Positions 55,779-64,000 of a stretch of 64,000 nt of DNA are shown here, in pieces. A model generated the notes under the pieces. That model did no database searches, was not told the origin of the DNA, and worked only from the letters and a program-made list of their open reading frames with translations. This DNA comes from Sva-07 sp963717385 (lineage in GTDB: Bacteria > Actinomycetota > Acidimicrobiia > Acidimicrobiales > Ilumatobacteraceae), in assembly GCA_963717385.1 (NCBI GenBank), contig CAVQWE010000003.1, positions 310,001 through 374,000 of the forward strand, given 5' to 3'. The first letter of the stretch is position 1; each line of letters begins with the position of its first letter. Both the position numbers and the translations under genes were made by a program.

Positions 55779-56809
55779 GCGACCCCACCAACAGCCACGA
55801 TCAGGGCAGGATTCCCGACAAGATCGCCGCTCCGGGCCGGGCGGGCGTCAACATCGCTGGGCTGGACTCGGACGATGTCGGTCACGCCGAGTCGGGCGAG
55901 TTCACGATCCAGTCGCGGACGCAGTGGCAGATGATCCGGCGCAGGTTCTTCCGTCACCGTCTCGCGATGGGCAGCCTCACCGTGCTGGTCGCCATGGTGC
56001 TTCTGGCCTATGTCGGGCTCCCGTTGTGGAAGTACTCCTACGATCTGAGCGGAACGCTGCAGAACGGTGGCCAGCCGACGCTCGACGTCATCCCGTGGCT
56101 CGACGGTGACGGCGTGATGATCGGTGAGCATCCGTTCGGTCAAGACACCATCGGTCGCGACTACTTCGCAGTCACGCTGCGTGGCGCCCAGCAGAGCATC
56201 GTGATCGCCACGGTCGCAGGGCTGCTCGCCACGGTGATCGGAACCGTGCTCGGCGCCCTGTCCGGCTTCTACCGTGGTGTGACCGACACGATCATCATGC
56301 GTTTCGTCGACGTGATGTTCACGATCCCGCTGCTGCTGGTGGCTGCGGTGCTCGGTCGGCGATTCGGTTCGTCGAGCATCTTCATCTTGGCGCTGATCAT
56401 CGCGTTGGCGTCATGGCTGACCACCTCGCGCATCATCCGAGCCGAATTCATGTCGTTGCGCGAAAAGGAATACGTCGAAGCCGCGCGAGCCCTCGGAGCG
56501 TCGAACAAACGCATCATTTGGCGCCACATCATGCCCAACGCCATCGGCTCGATCGTGGTGACCGCCACCCTGCTGATTTCCGCAGCGATCCTGGTCGAGA
56601 CGGCACTGTCGTTCCTCGGTCTTGGCGTCGGCGGCAGCGACTGGTCGCTCGGCAAACAGGTGGCCACCTACCAGACGGCGTTCAACACCAGACCATGGTT
56701 GTTCTGGTGGCCCGGAATGTTCATCGTGACCATTGCGCTGTGCATCAACTTCATCGGCGACGGCCTGCGCGATGCGTTCGATCCCAAGCAGACGCGAGTG
56801 CGTCAGTGA
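55775..56809 (+). CDS. dppC: Peptide ABC transporter permease, DppC-type
   Basis: 344 residues, six membrane helices preceded by a roughly 60-residue cytosolic tail. Typical segments are FRHRLAMGSLTVLVAMVLL, HPFGQDTIGRDYFAVTLRGAQ and the EAA loop EYVEAARALGASNKRIIWRHIMPNAIGSIV, which contacts the ATPase. It pairs with the DppB-type subunit. The start ATG overlaps the dppB stop (ATGA), and its stop overlaps the next start (GTGA), so all are translationally coupled. Confidence 0.94.
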   Translation: MSDPTNSHDQGRIPDKIAAPGRAGVNIAGLDSDDVGHAESGEFTIQSRTQWQMIRRRFFRHRLAMGSLTVLVAMVLLAYVGLPLWKYSYDLSGTLQNGGQPTLDVIPWLDGDGVMIGEHPFGQDTIGRDYFAVTLRGAQQSIVIATVAGLLATVIGTVLGALSGFYRGVTDTIIMRFVDVMFTIPLLLVAAVLGRRFGSSSIFILALIIALASWLTTSRIIRAEFMSLREKEYVEAARALGASNKRIIWRHIMPNAIGSIVVTATLLISAAILVETALSFLGLGVGGSDWSLGKQVATYQTAFNTRPWLFWWPGMFIVTIALCINFIGDGLRDAFDPKQTRVRQ

Positions 56810-57936
56810 CCGCTGTCATCGAGCCGAGCTCGACGGGAGTCAACCAATCCAGCGAGGGCTGGGACGATGTGTTGCTGCGGGTCGAAGACCTGAGTGTGTC
56901 CTTCCCGACCGAGGACGGCGTCGTCGAGGCCGTGCGCGGTGTCAGCTACGAGGTGAAGCGCAACGAGGTGTTCGCGATCGTCGGCGAGTCCGGCTGTGGC
57001 AAATCGGTGTCGACCATGGCGCTGATGGGGTTGCTGCCACGCACCGCCCAGATCGACGGACGGGCCCGGTATCTCGAGAACGACCTGCTCGGTCAGCCCG
57101 AGCGCAAGGTGCGAGGGTTCCGCGGCAACAACATCGCCATGATCTTCCAGGATCCGATGACGTCGCTCAACCCGGTCTACACGGTGGGTCGCCAGCTCGC
57201 CGAGGCGGTCCTCGCACACCACCGGGTGGCGCCGAAGGTGGCCAAGGAGCGCGCGATCGAGATGCTCGACACCGTCGGCATTCCTCAGGCGCGCCAGCGG
57301 GCCAACTCGTACCCGCACGAGTTCTCGGGCGGCATGCGACAGCGCGTGATGATTGCCATGGCGATCATCAACGACCCCGAGATCATCATCGCCGACGAGC
57401 CCACCACCGCTCTCGATGTCACGGTGCAGGCTCAGATCCTCGACACGTTGCTCGAAGCCAAAGAAGCCGTGGGCGCAGCGATCATTCTGATCACGCACGA
57501 CCTCGGCGTGGTCGCAGGTGTCGCCGACCGGGTCGGTGTGATGTACGCCGGCCGCTTCGTCGAGGATGGAACCGCCGAAGCCGTCTTCCACCGCCCACGG
57601 ATGCCGTACACGGCCGGTCTGCTCGGTTCGGTGCCGTCGCTCACCAGCGCCAGCGGCGAACTGATCCCCATTCAAGGTGCGCCGCCGAGCCTCATCAAGC
57701 CGCCCGAAGGATGCAAGTTCGCGGCGCGCTGCCCGTTGGTGGCGTCCGAGTGCCTGTCGTCGGAGCCACCGCTGCTCGCCACCGACGAAGTCGATCACCG
57801 TTCGGCGTGTCACCGTTGGGAAGCCGTCGCCGCCGAACCCGATGCGACGATGCTGTTCCGAGACTTGTTCCACGAGGAGCAAGCGGCATCCGCGAGGGCC
57901 GCTGAGAGCGCTGTCGAGTCGGAGGGGGAGCAATGA
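56806..57936 (+). CDS. dppD: Peptide ABC transporter ATP-binding protein, DppD-type
   Basis: 376 residues. Walker A is GESGCGKS, the Q-loop FQDPMTSLNPV, the signature FSGGMRQRVMIAMA and Walker B IIIADEPTTALD; HDLGVVAGVADR is the H-loop. The C-terminal oligopeptide domain has the iron-sulfur-type Cys cluster CKFAARCPLV...C...C, normal in DppD. It has a 25-residue extra head (TAVIEPSSTGVNQSSEG) and an acidic tail. It powers peptide uptake together with the DppF-type partner; overlapping start and stop codons on both sides show coupling. Confidence 0.94.
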   Translation: MTAVIEPSSTGVNQSSEGWDDVLLRVEDLSVSFPTEDGVVEAVRGVSYEVKRNEVFAIVGESGCGKSVSTMALMGLLPRTAQIDGRARYLENDLLGQPERKVRGFRGNNIAMIFQDPMTSLNPVYTVGRQLAEAVLAHHRVAPKVAKERAIEMLDTVGIPQARQRANSYPHEFSGGMRQRVMIAMAIINDPEIIIADEPTTALDVTVQAQILDTLLEAKEAVGAAIILITHDLGVVAGVADRVGVMYAGRFVEDGTAEAVFHRPRMPYTAGLLGSVPSLTSASGELIPIQGAPPSLIKPPEGCKFAARCPLVASECLSSEPPLLATDEVDHRSACHRWEAVAAEPDATMLFRDLFHEEQAASARAAESAVESEGEQ

Positions 57937-58964
57937 GCGCAGAGCCGCTCCTGCAGGTGAGCAACCTGGTCAAGGAATTCCCGATCCGCAGCAGCGGGTT
58001 CTTCACCAAAGTGGTCGGCCAGGTGCAGGCCGTCTCCGACATCAACTTCGACATCGGCCACGCCGAGACGCTCGGGCTCGTCGGCGAGTCGGGTTCGGGC
58101 AAGAGCACGGCCGGTCGGGCGTTGCTGCGGCTGCACGAGCCGACCTCGGGCTCGATCGTGTTCGAAGGGCAGGAACTCGTCGGTCTTGCGGCCAAGGAGA
58201 TGCAGCGGCTGCGTCGCAAGATGCAGATCGTGTTCCAGGACCCGTACGCATCGCTGAACCCGAAGATGCCGGTCAACGACATCATCGGCGAGCCGTTGCA
58301 GATTCACGAGTCGATGACCGGCAAGGAACGTCAGCAGCGGGTGGCTGCGCTGCTCGACGACGTGGGTCTCAGTCCCGAGCACGGCAACCGCTATCCGCAC
58401 GAGTTCTCGGGCGGTCAGCGTCAGCGCATCGGCATTGCTCGGGCGCTCGCGCTCGATCCGAGCTTCATCGTGCTCGACGAGCCGGTCTCGGCGCTCGACG
58501 TGTCGGTGCAGGCCGGTGTGGTCAACCTGCTCAAGATGCTGCAGCGCGAGCGCGACATCGCCTATCTGTTCATCGCACACGACCTGTCGGTGGTTCGCCA
58601 CGTCTCTGATCGGGTGGCGGTCATGTACCTCGGAAAGATCGTCGAGATCGGCGACCGCGATGTGATCTACGAACGCCCGACGCACCCCTACACCACGGCC
58701 TTGCTGTCGGCGGTGCCCGTCCCCGACCCGACCATCGAAAAGGTGCGCCAGCGCATCGTGCTCGAGGGTGATGTGCCGTCACCGATCGATCCGCCGAGCG
58801 GCTGTCGCTTCCGCACCCGTTGCTGGAAGGCGCAAGACCTGTGCGCGGCAGAAGAGCCGCCATTGATCGAGCGCGAGCCGGGGCTGGCGTCGGCTTGCCA
58901 TTTCCCGATGGAGCCAGGCGAGGTCGCCACTCCGGTCAGCCTCGGTTCTTCTTCGTCGAGGTGA
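57933..58964 (+). CDS. dppF: Peptide ABC transporter ATP-binding protein, DppF-type
   Basis: 343 residues. Walker A GESGSGKST, Q-loop FQDPYASLNPKM, signature FSGGQRQRIGIARA, Walker B FIVLDEPVSALD, H-loop HDLSVVRHVSDR and the oligopeptide C-domain (PSGCRFRTRCWKAQDLC). It forms the second ATPase half of the importer with the DppD-type subunit. The start overlaps the dppD stop by four bases, and its own stop overlaps the next gene's GTG. Confidence 0.95.
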   Translation: MSAEPLLQVSNLVKEFPIRSSGFFTKVVGQVQAVSDINFDIGHAETLGLVGESGSGKSTAGRALLRLHEPTSGSIVFEGQELVGLAAKEMQRLRRKMQIVFQDPYASLNPKMPVNDIIGEPLQIHESMTGKERQQRVAALLDDVGLSPEHGNRYPHEFSGGQRQRIGIARALALDPSFIVLDEPVSALDVSVQAGVVNLLKMLQRERDIAYLFIAHDLSVVRHVSDRVAVMYLGKIVEIGDRDVIYERPTHPYTTALLSAVPVPDPTIEKVRQRIVLEGDVPSPIDPPSGCRFRTRCWKAQDLCAAEEPPLIEREPGLASACHFPMEPGEVATPVSLGSSSSR

Positions 58965-59516
58965 TCCACGACGATCTGCCGACGGGCGGAGCTGGTGTTC
59001 CAGCGCCGACGGTGCTGCACTCGTCGTTGACCGGAATCGGGCTGTCAGTCGTCGGAGTCGCGATTCTCGTTGCGCTGGCGGTCTTCTCGGCGTTCGCCGG
59101 CGGGGCAGCGTTCGTCACCGTCGCACTTGGTGTTGGTTTCCGTGTTCGGTTCTGCTGTGGTGCTGTTCGACATGCCGATCTCGACGTCGTTCGACGCCGA
59201 GGGGGTGACCCGGCGGGGTGTGCTGCGGCATCAGCATCTGCGATGGGACGACATCGACCGGCTGTCGCGTTCGCGCAAGGGGATGTTCCGCTCGTCGAAG
59301 ATGTCGCCCACCGGTGGCCTGATCGCCGTGCGGGGACGGCGCAACTACACGCTGGTCGACCGGATGGAGGGCCACGCAGAGTTCGTTCAGCTCAGGACCT
59401 CGTTGGGGGAGGCTGGGGAGCGGTTGGGGATCGGACGCATTGCCGAGCCGGCGATCGACCAGCCGCCGACCTGGCTGCACCGTCGTGCCAAGTGGGCGCC
59501 GGACAACGAGCGCTGA
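58961..59516 (+). CDS. Membrane-anchored PH-like protein, frameshifted
   Basis: About 184 residues from GTG 58961, overlapping dppF. Two hydrophobic helices near residues 25-65 (LSVVGVAILVALAVFSAFAGG; VLVSVFGSAVVLF) are followed by a soluble part (FDAEGVTRRGVLRHQHLRWDDIDRL) like bacterial PH-like domain proteins. A one-base shift near 59129 divides the helices; removing one G reads VALVLVSVFGS. It is last in the transporter operon, but nothing links its function to transport. Confidence 0.6.
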
Positions 59517-59534
59517 CCGGTAGAGTTGTCAACC

Positions 59535-59771
59535 GTGCGCGACGTCATGCTCTACATCACCCTCGTGGTCAACGTGGTCGCGATGGGCGCCCTGATTGCT
59601 GGCATCTTGATGCACAGCGGACGCGGTGGCGGCTTGTCCGACATGTTCGGCGGCGGTGGCGGCGCAGCGCTCGGATCGTCGGCGGCGGAACGAAACCTCA
59701 ACCGCATCACGTTCGTGTTCGCCCTGGTGTGGATCTTCACGCTGGTGGCGTTGTCGTTCCTGTACACCTGA
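59535..59771 (+). CDS. secG: Preprotein translocase subunit SecG
   Basis: 78 residues, normal for SecG. Two membrane helices (LYITLVVNVVAMGALIAGIL and ITFVFALVWIFTLVALSF) flank the conserved glycine-rich cytosolic loop RGGGLSDMFGGGGG. SecG assists SecYE in protein export. GTG 59535 is chosen over the TTG at 59526. Its neighbour, tRNA-Leu(GAG), matches the secG-leuU order in E. coli. Confidence 0.93.
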   Translation: MRDVMLYITLVVNVVAMGALIAGILMHSGRGGGLSDMFGGGGGAALGSSAAERNLNRITFVFALVWIFTLVALSFLYT

Positions 59772-59827
59772 CGACGTTCTGAGTGGAGCGGCGCTCGGCG
59801 CCGGATACAGTTGCAGACCCAAACCAC

Positions 59828-59916
59828 GTCGGAGTGGCGGAATGGCAGACGCGCTAGCTTGAGGTGCTAGTGCCCTATTTATGGGCGTGTGGGTTCAAGT
59901 CCCATCTCCGACACCA
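59828..59916 (+). tRNA. tRNA-Leu (anticodon GAG)
   Basis: The acceptor stem GTCGGAG pairs with CTCCGAC (59906-59912), with discriminator A and an encoded CCA (59914-59916). The D-arm (TGGCGGAATGGCAGAC), an anticodon loop TTGAGGT with stem CTAGC/GCTAG, a long type II variable arm (TGCCCTATTTATGGGCGT) and T-arm GTGGGTTCAAGTCCCAT complete a class II tRNA. The GAG anticodon reads CUC/CUU codons. A TACAGT -10-like box (59806-59811) lies upstream. Confidence 0.96.
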
Positions 59917-59925
59917 GTACGCAAT

Positions 59926-59959
59926 GACCAGGGCTCAGGTCCTGGTCGTTTGCTTTTTC
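59926..59959 (+). terminator. Intrinsic terminator after tRNA-Leu
   Basis: GACCAGG (59926-59932) pairs with CCTGGTC (59941-59947), and a T-rich tail (GTTTGCTTTTTC) follows, a standard rho-independent layout 10 bases after the tRNA. Confidence 0.8.
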
Positions 59960-59997
59960 GGTGCCCGTGAATCGTGAACGGCACTGTGCACACGAGT

Positions 59998-60381
59998 TCA
60001 CGAGAGCCGGGCGCGGCGACGGTGGACAACGAGCACGGTGCCGCACAACATGGCGATGCCGGCGAGAAGTTGGCCGCCGCGGACGAGGCGGTCGACGTCG
60101 ATTGTCGGTCGCCACGTGAGCTGTCCGCTGCGGATCTCGTACACGCCGATCGGTCGGGCCCTGAGGCCGAAACCGGTACCGAAGCCATGGCCTTCTCCGC
60201 TGTCAGCGTCGGTGCCTCCCCCTCCGCCCCCACCACCGCCCCCGGCGATCCGGGCGACGGGAACGATCGTGGTCCCGTCGATGGTGTACGGATCTCCGAA
60301 GACGCGCCTGACCGAGAGCGTGTCGCGGACACCTCGAAGGTCGTCGAACACAGCCAGTTCTGTGGGATCGGTTGCGGTCAT
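59998..60381 (-). CDS. GerW/YtfJ-family protein
   Basis: 127 residues from ATG 60381, behind GAGGAG. The pattern VFGDPYTIDGTTIVPVARIAG followed by a run of ten glycines, then GFGLRARPIGVYEI, is typical of GerW (YtfJ), a family first seen in spore germination but common in non-spore-formers. The C-terminal hydrophobic stretch (LLAGIAMLCGTVLVV) is a likely membrane anchor, ending with Arg residues. Actual function is unknown. It is divergent from the next gene. Confidence 0.75.
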   Translation of the reverse strand: MTATDPTELAVFDDLRGVRDTLSVRRVFGDPYTIDGTTIVPVARIAGGGGGGGGGGTDADSGEGHGFGTGFGLRARPIGVYEIRSGQLTWRPTIDVDRLVRGGQLLAGIAMLCGTVLVVHRRRARLS

Positions 60382-60577
60382 GGCGTTGGCTCCTCGTTCC
60401 ACTTCTCACGGTGCGTACGACGGCCAAGACGCAACCAGGGACGAACGTCACAACAACACCTTCCGAGTTGCGTTGAGCGCCGCTGCTCGGCCAGTAGGAC
60501 CTTGGCCCCTTGAGCGAGCCGCGGTCGTGGTGCAGCGTGAGGGGTGTCCGCACTCTGCATTGTTGAAGGAGGTGTCG

Positions 60578-61372
60578 ATGGCGTCGACCACCACGTGCCC
60601 CCGTCCTGAATCGGCGACGGCCCTTGCTCCGTTTGCTGCAGCGACGTGGCGCTCGCTCGAGGCAGACGAACCAGCCGTCCCGGGCTTCGATCGGGCCACC
60701 CTCGACGTTCTACCGTCGCCCGCCCAGCGTCTCCTTGCCGGTGCGCTGCCTCCCGGGACACCACTGGCGCAGGTCGTGCATCTCGAGATGAACGGCGAGA
60801 TCAAGCTCGGCAGTCGATGGCTGGCGTTCACGGCCACACAGATCCTGCGTGGTGGCGTGGGCTTCGTCTGGAACGCGTCGGTCGGCGGTCGGCTCCTGCG
60901 ATTCACCGGAGCCGATGCACTCGGCCCCGACGACGCCCGCATGGAGTTTCGACTCCACGGACGCGTCCCGATCGTGCGCGCTGACGGCGCCGATGTCCGC
61001 CGTTCCGCCCGCGGACGCCTGGCGGCAGAGACCGTCGCCTGGCTTCCGCAGGCGCTCACCCCGCAAGCCGGTGCCAGCTGGGAGGCGATCGACGACGAGC
61101 GAGCCACCGTGACGATCAGCGCCGACGGCGCCGATGTCGACGTCGAGGTCTCGGTTGACCCCGACGGGCGGTTGCGTTGGTTGTCGCTGCAGCGGTGGAA
61201 TTCCTCAGCCAAGCCGCCCGTCGATGTGTCGTTCGGTGGAGTGGTCGAGGAGGGGCACACGACCTCGACGGGCGTCCGGATTGCCGGCACCGGCACGGTC
61301 GGTTGGAACTGGCACCCATCCACACCGGGCGAGGGTGTCTTCTTCCGCTATCGGGTGGTGGAGGCCTCGTGA
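60578..61372 (+). CDS. DUF6544-like protein of unknown function
   Basis: 264 residues from ATG 60578, preceded by an ideal AAGGAGGT. The middle (EMNGEIKLGSRWLAFTATQILRGGVGFVWNA) and end (GWNWHPSTPGEGVFFRYRV) resemble a DUF6544-type family of soluble beta-rich proteins. No signal peptide or catalytic motif is clear. Its stop overlaps the GTG of the next gene (GTGA), so the two are made together, probably as a functional pair. Confidence 0.65.
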   Translation: MASTTTCPRPESATALAPFAAATWRSLEADEPAVPGFDRATLDVLPSPAQRLLAGALPPGTPLAQVVHLEMNGEIKLGSRWLAFTATQILRGGVGFVWNASVGGRLLRFTGADALGPDDARMEFRLHGRVPIVRADGADVRRSARGRLAAETVAWLPQALTPQAGASWEAIDDERATVTISADGADVDVEVSVDPDGRLRWLSLQRWNSSAKPPVDVSFGGVVEEGHTTSTGVRIAGTGTVGWNWHPSTPGEGVFFRYRVVEAS

Positions 61373-62070
61373 TCAGCGAGCCGAACGGAGTAGCTGGCTC
61401 CTCGCCACCCGACACGGCGGTGGACCTGTCGTGGATTCCGCTGGGAGCGGGCTCGCCGGTCGTCGAGGTGTGCGGCCGCATGTTCGAGGCGATCTCCGCG
61501 CGCCTGCACCGGCGAGCAGCGAGCGACCTGTATCACGCCGCGCTCGAGGTGTCGCTCCCGTCAGGCCGATTCGCCATCGAGCAAGCTCCGGTGCCCGACG
61601 CCAACGGTGCGGAGCGTGGCGTGGTCGCCGTTGGACCGGTCGGTGTGCGGGCTGCCGGTCGGTGGCGCCTGTTCCGCTACGAAGTCCGGTGCTGGCCCGA
61701 CGGCGTCATCCCCGATCTCTGCCATGCCGTCAACAGCCCAATTCGCCTGAGCATCGACGAGTCTGTGGCGACGCGAATCCTCGACGTGTTGCCGACGATC
61801 CCGACACCAGTGTGGGGTCGAGACGAAGCCGGCGTTGGTGACATGTGGAACTCGAACTCGGTGATCGCGTGGGCGCTCACTCGCAGCGGTATCGATGCCA
61901 GCTCGCTGGTGCCACCGGATGGCGGGCGCACTCCGGGTTGGCACGCAGGGTGTGTGGTCGCATCCCGCGATCAGGAGTCGATGACGGCAGCTGCAGCCCG
62001 CTCGGCGGCGGCCAACGCGCCCTCGATGTGGCCGGGGGCGTCGGGTGCGGTCTCGGTCGACGCCCAGTGA
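61369..62070 (+). CDS. Conserved actinobacterial protein of unknown function, C-terminus uncertain
   Basis: Up to 233 residues. The segment VWGRDEAGVGDMWNSNSVIAWALTRSGI and the closing GGRTPGWHAGCVVASRD match a widespread uncharacterised actinobacterial family that normally ends just there. The last 30-odd residues (Ala/Ser-rich) overlap the amine oxidase gene on the other strand by 100 bases, so a frameshift near 61960 or a nearby stop (TGA 61979-61981 in another frame) is likely. It is cotranslated with the DUF6544-like gene by GTGA overlap. No catalytic motif is visible. Confidence 0.65.
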   Translation: MISEPNGVAGSSPPDTAVDLSWIPLGAGSPVVEVCGRMFEAISARLHRRAASDLYHAALEVSLPSGRFAIEQAPVPDANGAERGVVAVGPVGVRAAGRWRLFRYEVRCWPDGVIPDLCHAVNSPIRLSIDESVATRILDVLPTIPTPVWGRDEAGVGDMWNSNSVIAWALTRSGIDASSLVPPDGGRTPGWHAGCVVASRDQESMTAAAARSAAANAPSMWPGASGAVSVDAQ

Positions 62071-63017
62071 AGGCGGCCAGCCAGTGAGGGTTGCTGGAAC
62101 ACTTGGTGGCCGTAGGTGGAGTAGTCGGTGAGCCCGACCGCTTCGGGCGCGACCGTGAAGGGTTCGAGTCGCCAGTCGTGGATCCACAACGACTGCGGAG
62201 TTGCTGCCAGCGGGCCGAACAATCGTGCGAGCTGGCCGAGCACCGTCTCGCGGTCGAGCGATGCGCCGCCGCTCGGCTGCGCGAAGCCGAACAACGCTGC
62301 GGCGGTGCCGCCGGGTCCGCTCATGTCGTGGAGCTCGCGAATCGGCCCGACATGGCTGAAGCCGGATCCTGCGAGCCCCGCATCACGCCAGAACGGATGC
62401 GAATAGTGAGCGACCACCTTCACCGAGGCTCCCATCCAGACCGGAGTCGCTGCGGCGACCGTTTCGACATCCGCCTCGAGGTGCTCGATGGAGATGCTCG
62501 CGACAGCTGTCGCCGGTGGCACCGCGAGGATCACATGAGCGGCGCTCCACAGCGACCGATCGCAGGTCACCTCGATCCCGTCGGCGACCGAGCGAATCGA
62601 GCGAACCGACTCGTTCAGATGCACGACTCCATCGGGGAGGCCGCGGGTCAGCGTCTCCGTCAACGACTGGGCCCCCTGACCGAATCGCCCCGACCGCACG
62701 TCGAGTTGATTGCCGTCGATTCGCTGCACCCCGGATGGTGTCTCGTACATCATGTCGCCGTCGAGGTGCTGCTCGAAGACGTCGAGGTCGAGCTCGTTCA
62801 CCAGGGCGGACACTCGTCGCTCGTTCGGCCAGAACCAGGTGGCGCCGAGGTCGAAGCGGTTGCCACCGAATGGCGTCGACAGCAATCGGCCTCCGACCCG
62901 CTCGCGCGCTTCGAGCACGACGACCGAACGGCCAGCTTCGCAAAGTAGGCCGGCGGCGCGGAGACCACCGGGGCCTGCACCGACGACGATTGCGTCGACA
63001 GTCGTTGGCGTCGTCAT
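61971..63017 (-). CDS. FAD-dependent amine oxidase-type oxidoreductase
   Basis: 348 residues, short for monoamine oxidases (about 450). The N-terminal FAD motif is AIVVGAGPGGLRAAGLL and VVVLEARERVGGRLLS, then FDLGATWFWPNE; the C-terminal FAD segment (GRLHWASTETAPDAPGHIEGALAAAERAAAAV) is present. The middle substrate domain is trimmed. The substrate is unknown, with no aldehyde dehydrogenase nearby. ATG 63017 is the natural start; the upstream frame runs into the palindrome at 63099-63133. It converges on the unknown pair. Confidence 0.82.
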   Translation of the reverse strand: MTTPTTVDAIVVGAGPGGLRAAGLLCEAGRSVVVLEARERVGGRLLSTPFGGNRFDLGATWFWPNERRVSALVNELDLDVFEQHLDGDMMYETPSGVQRIDGNQLDVRSGRFGQGAQSLTETLTRGLPDGVVHLNESVRSIRSVADGIEVTCDRSLWSAAHVILAVPPATAVASISIEHLEADVETVAAATPVWMGASVKVVAHYSHPFWRDAGLAGSGFSHVGPIRELHDMSGPGGTAAALFGFAQPSGGASLDRETVLGQLARLFGPLAATPQSLWIHDWRLEPFTVAPEAVGLTDYSTYGHQVFQQPSLAGRLHWASTETAPDAPGHIEGALAAAERAAAAVIDS

Positions 63018-63098
63018 GAGACGAACTCGACTCGGGGTGCGTCTCGGTCTGGCGGTGACGGTTCTCGTTGCGTGGTGATCATGATGCCGTGTCGCCGC

Positions 63099-63133
63099 TG
63101 GACTCGTGCGGGAACAGTTCCCGCACGAGTCCA
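63099..63133. terminator. Perfect palindrome, likely terminator or extragenic repeat
   Basis: Seventeen-base arms around a single A: TGGACTCGTGCGGGAAC and its complement. It lies directly after the lipoprotein stop and before the amine oxidase start, both on the minus strand, so it should separate their transcripts. No T-run follows. It is unrelated in sequence to repeat families A and B. Confidence 0.65.
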
Positions 63134-63146
63134 CGACACGATGTGG

Positions 63147-63962
63147 TCAGACGGGCAGGAGCCCAGCGGCAGCGGTGGTGATCTCGTCGATCGTTTCCAC
63201 TGGGGTCGGCTCGACCGTTGTTTCGAACGAGATGGTCGCGAGCGACCGGCCCGAACGCACGAACACCTGGTCGACCGTGACCTGGCCGGCGGGGTCGCCG
63301 GAAGCAGCGGCGATGGTGACGCGGATGGCCTGTGTGGCGTCGCCCGCTGCCCCAACTGGGAGGCGAACTGCGGTGACCTCGCCGATTTCGGCGCCCTCAG
63401 CGAGTACGCCGGCGCTCAAGGCCGACGCACCCAACTCTGCGTAGGCAGCCGCGATGCAGTCGGGCACCTCGGGGTTGGTGGTCTGGGCAATCACGAGGCG
63501 AGCGTCACGCTCGGACGCTCGTACGTCGACGGTTTCGCCGACGACGAGATTGCCATCAGGACTCGTGAACTTGCCTGTCGAGGCAACGGCCTCGGCTCCG
63601 TCACCGCCGACGCACTCGGCGACACGTCCGTCGATCTCGGCCACATCGCCGGCCGGAGTTTCGGTCCAGCCTTCGGGGAAGGCGGCCAGCGTGAGGACTG
63701 CGGCTTCGGCAGCGGCGGTGTCGGCTGCGATGTCCTGTTCGGGGGCATCGGTGGTGGCTGTCGTGTCGTCGGGTGTCGCCTCGGTGGTGTCCGGCGTCGT
63801 GTCGGCCACGGTCGTTTCGGCTGCGGGGGTCGTGTCGGTCACGGTGGCCTCGGTGGAGACCGTGTCGCCACCAGCGCCGGACGCGTCGTCGTCGGAACCG
63901 CACGCGGCGAACAACAGTGTGGCCGCGAGCGCGACCGGGACAAGGCGTGTTGAAGAGAACAT
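63147..63962 (-). CDS. Putative secreted lipoprotein of unknown function
   Basis: 271 residues from ATG 63962, with AAGGAAAG upstream. The signal peptide ends in the lipobox LFAAC, lipid Cys21, followed by a Thr/Asp/Ala-rich linker of about 60 residues. Then comes a globular domain, starting AVLTLAAFPEGWTETPAG, with two cysteines (AECVGG, PDCIAA) that may bond. The overall plan recalls actinobacterial sensor-like lipoproteins, but I recognise no family. It should sit on the outer membrane face. The 38 bases beyond it to the window end contain no gene. Confidence 0.8.
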   Translation of the reverse strand: MFSSTRLVPVALAATLLFAACGSDDDASGAGGDTVSTEATVTDTTPAAETTVADTTPDTTEATPDDTTATTDAPEQDIAADTAAAEAAVLTLAAFPEGWTETPAGDVAEIDGRVAECVGGDGAEAVASTGKFTSPDGNLVVGETVDVRASERDARLVIAQTTNPEVPDCIAAAYAELGASALSAGVLAEGAEIGEVTAVRLPVGAAGDATQAIRVTIAAASGDPAGQVTVDQVFVRSGRSLATISFETTVEPTPVETIDEITTAAAGLLPV

Positions 63963-64000
63963 GGGGGCTTTCCTTCTTGGGGAGTGGGGTGTACGTGGAC

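Overview
The window comes from a high-GC (roughly two-thirds G+C) actinobacterium. Four signs point there. It has a mycothiol-type formaldehyde dehydrogenase next to a metallo-beta-lactamase protein, a NucS mismatch endonuclease, a fused KGD-type 2-oxoglutarate decarboxylase/dehydrogenase, and actinobacterial-type LexA boxes (GAAC-N4-GTTC) before uvrA and uvrB. The gene set looks like Acidimicrobiia (Ilumatobacter-like), but that placement is inference. It is mostly chromosomal housekeeping sequence. I see no prophage, transposase, CRISPR array, rRNA or origin. No stretch longer than 300 bases lacks a gene.

Layout. 1-6.4 kb: partial MBL hydrolase and mscR, a lipoprotein, nucS with a UbiB-type kinase, a VOC protein coupled to a CaiB/BaiF CoA-transferase. 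6.5-8.6 kb: a phosphotransferase and a crotonase, both broken by many indels. 8.5-11 kb: ettA-cysQ operon. 11-17.6 kb: flavin reductase, AadA-like nucleotidyltransferase, nitronate monooxygenase, PhyH dioxygenase closely linked to a GH65 phosphorylase, aldo/keto reductase. 17.6-23.9 kb: an atypical FtsH-like protease divergent from kgd, then a HAD hydrolase. 24-30.6 kb: an NYN-S1-lysine-tail protein, exoA, a UvrD2-like helicase and uvrB. 30.5-37.8 kb: membrane proteins, a NarL-type two-component system, a K+ channel with RCK domains, a Dabb protein. 37.8-46.3 kb: uvrA, MFS transporter, a solitary AbiEi/DUF559-like protein, a rhomboid-like protein, uvrC. 46.4-52.2 kb: LLM oxidoreductase, methyltransferase, rapZ, then gap-pgk-tpiA. 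52.4-59 kb: a five-gene oligopeptide ABC transporter operon plus a PH-like protein. 59.5-64 kb: secG, tRNA-Leu(GAG), a GerW-like protein, two linked unknown proteins, an amine oxidase and a lipoprotein.

Working together: uvrA, uvrB and uvrC with the helicase, exoA and nucS cover nucleotide excision, base excision and mismatch-type repair, and uvrA and uvrB look SOS-controlled. gap-pgk-tpiA gives lower glycolysis and kgd the TCA step.

Two patterns cut across the window. (1) A family of 38-bp palindromes (GATGAGCGAA...TTCGCTCATC) occurs nine times in intergenic DNA; three pairs are spaced exactly 61 bp apart. A second palindrome family (core GGGGTCAGACCCC-like) occurs three times. (2) At least ten genes, including gap and uvrB, carry single-base frameshifts, several in or near homopolymers. 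This looks like draft-sequence error, so I annotate most as one gene with a frameshift rather than as pseudogenes.
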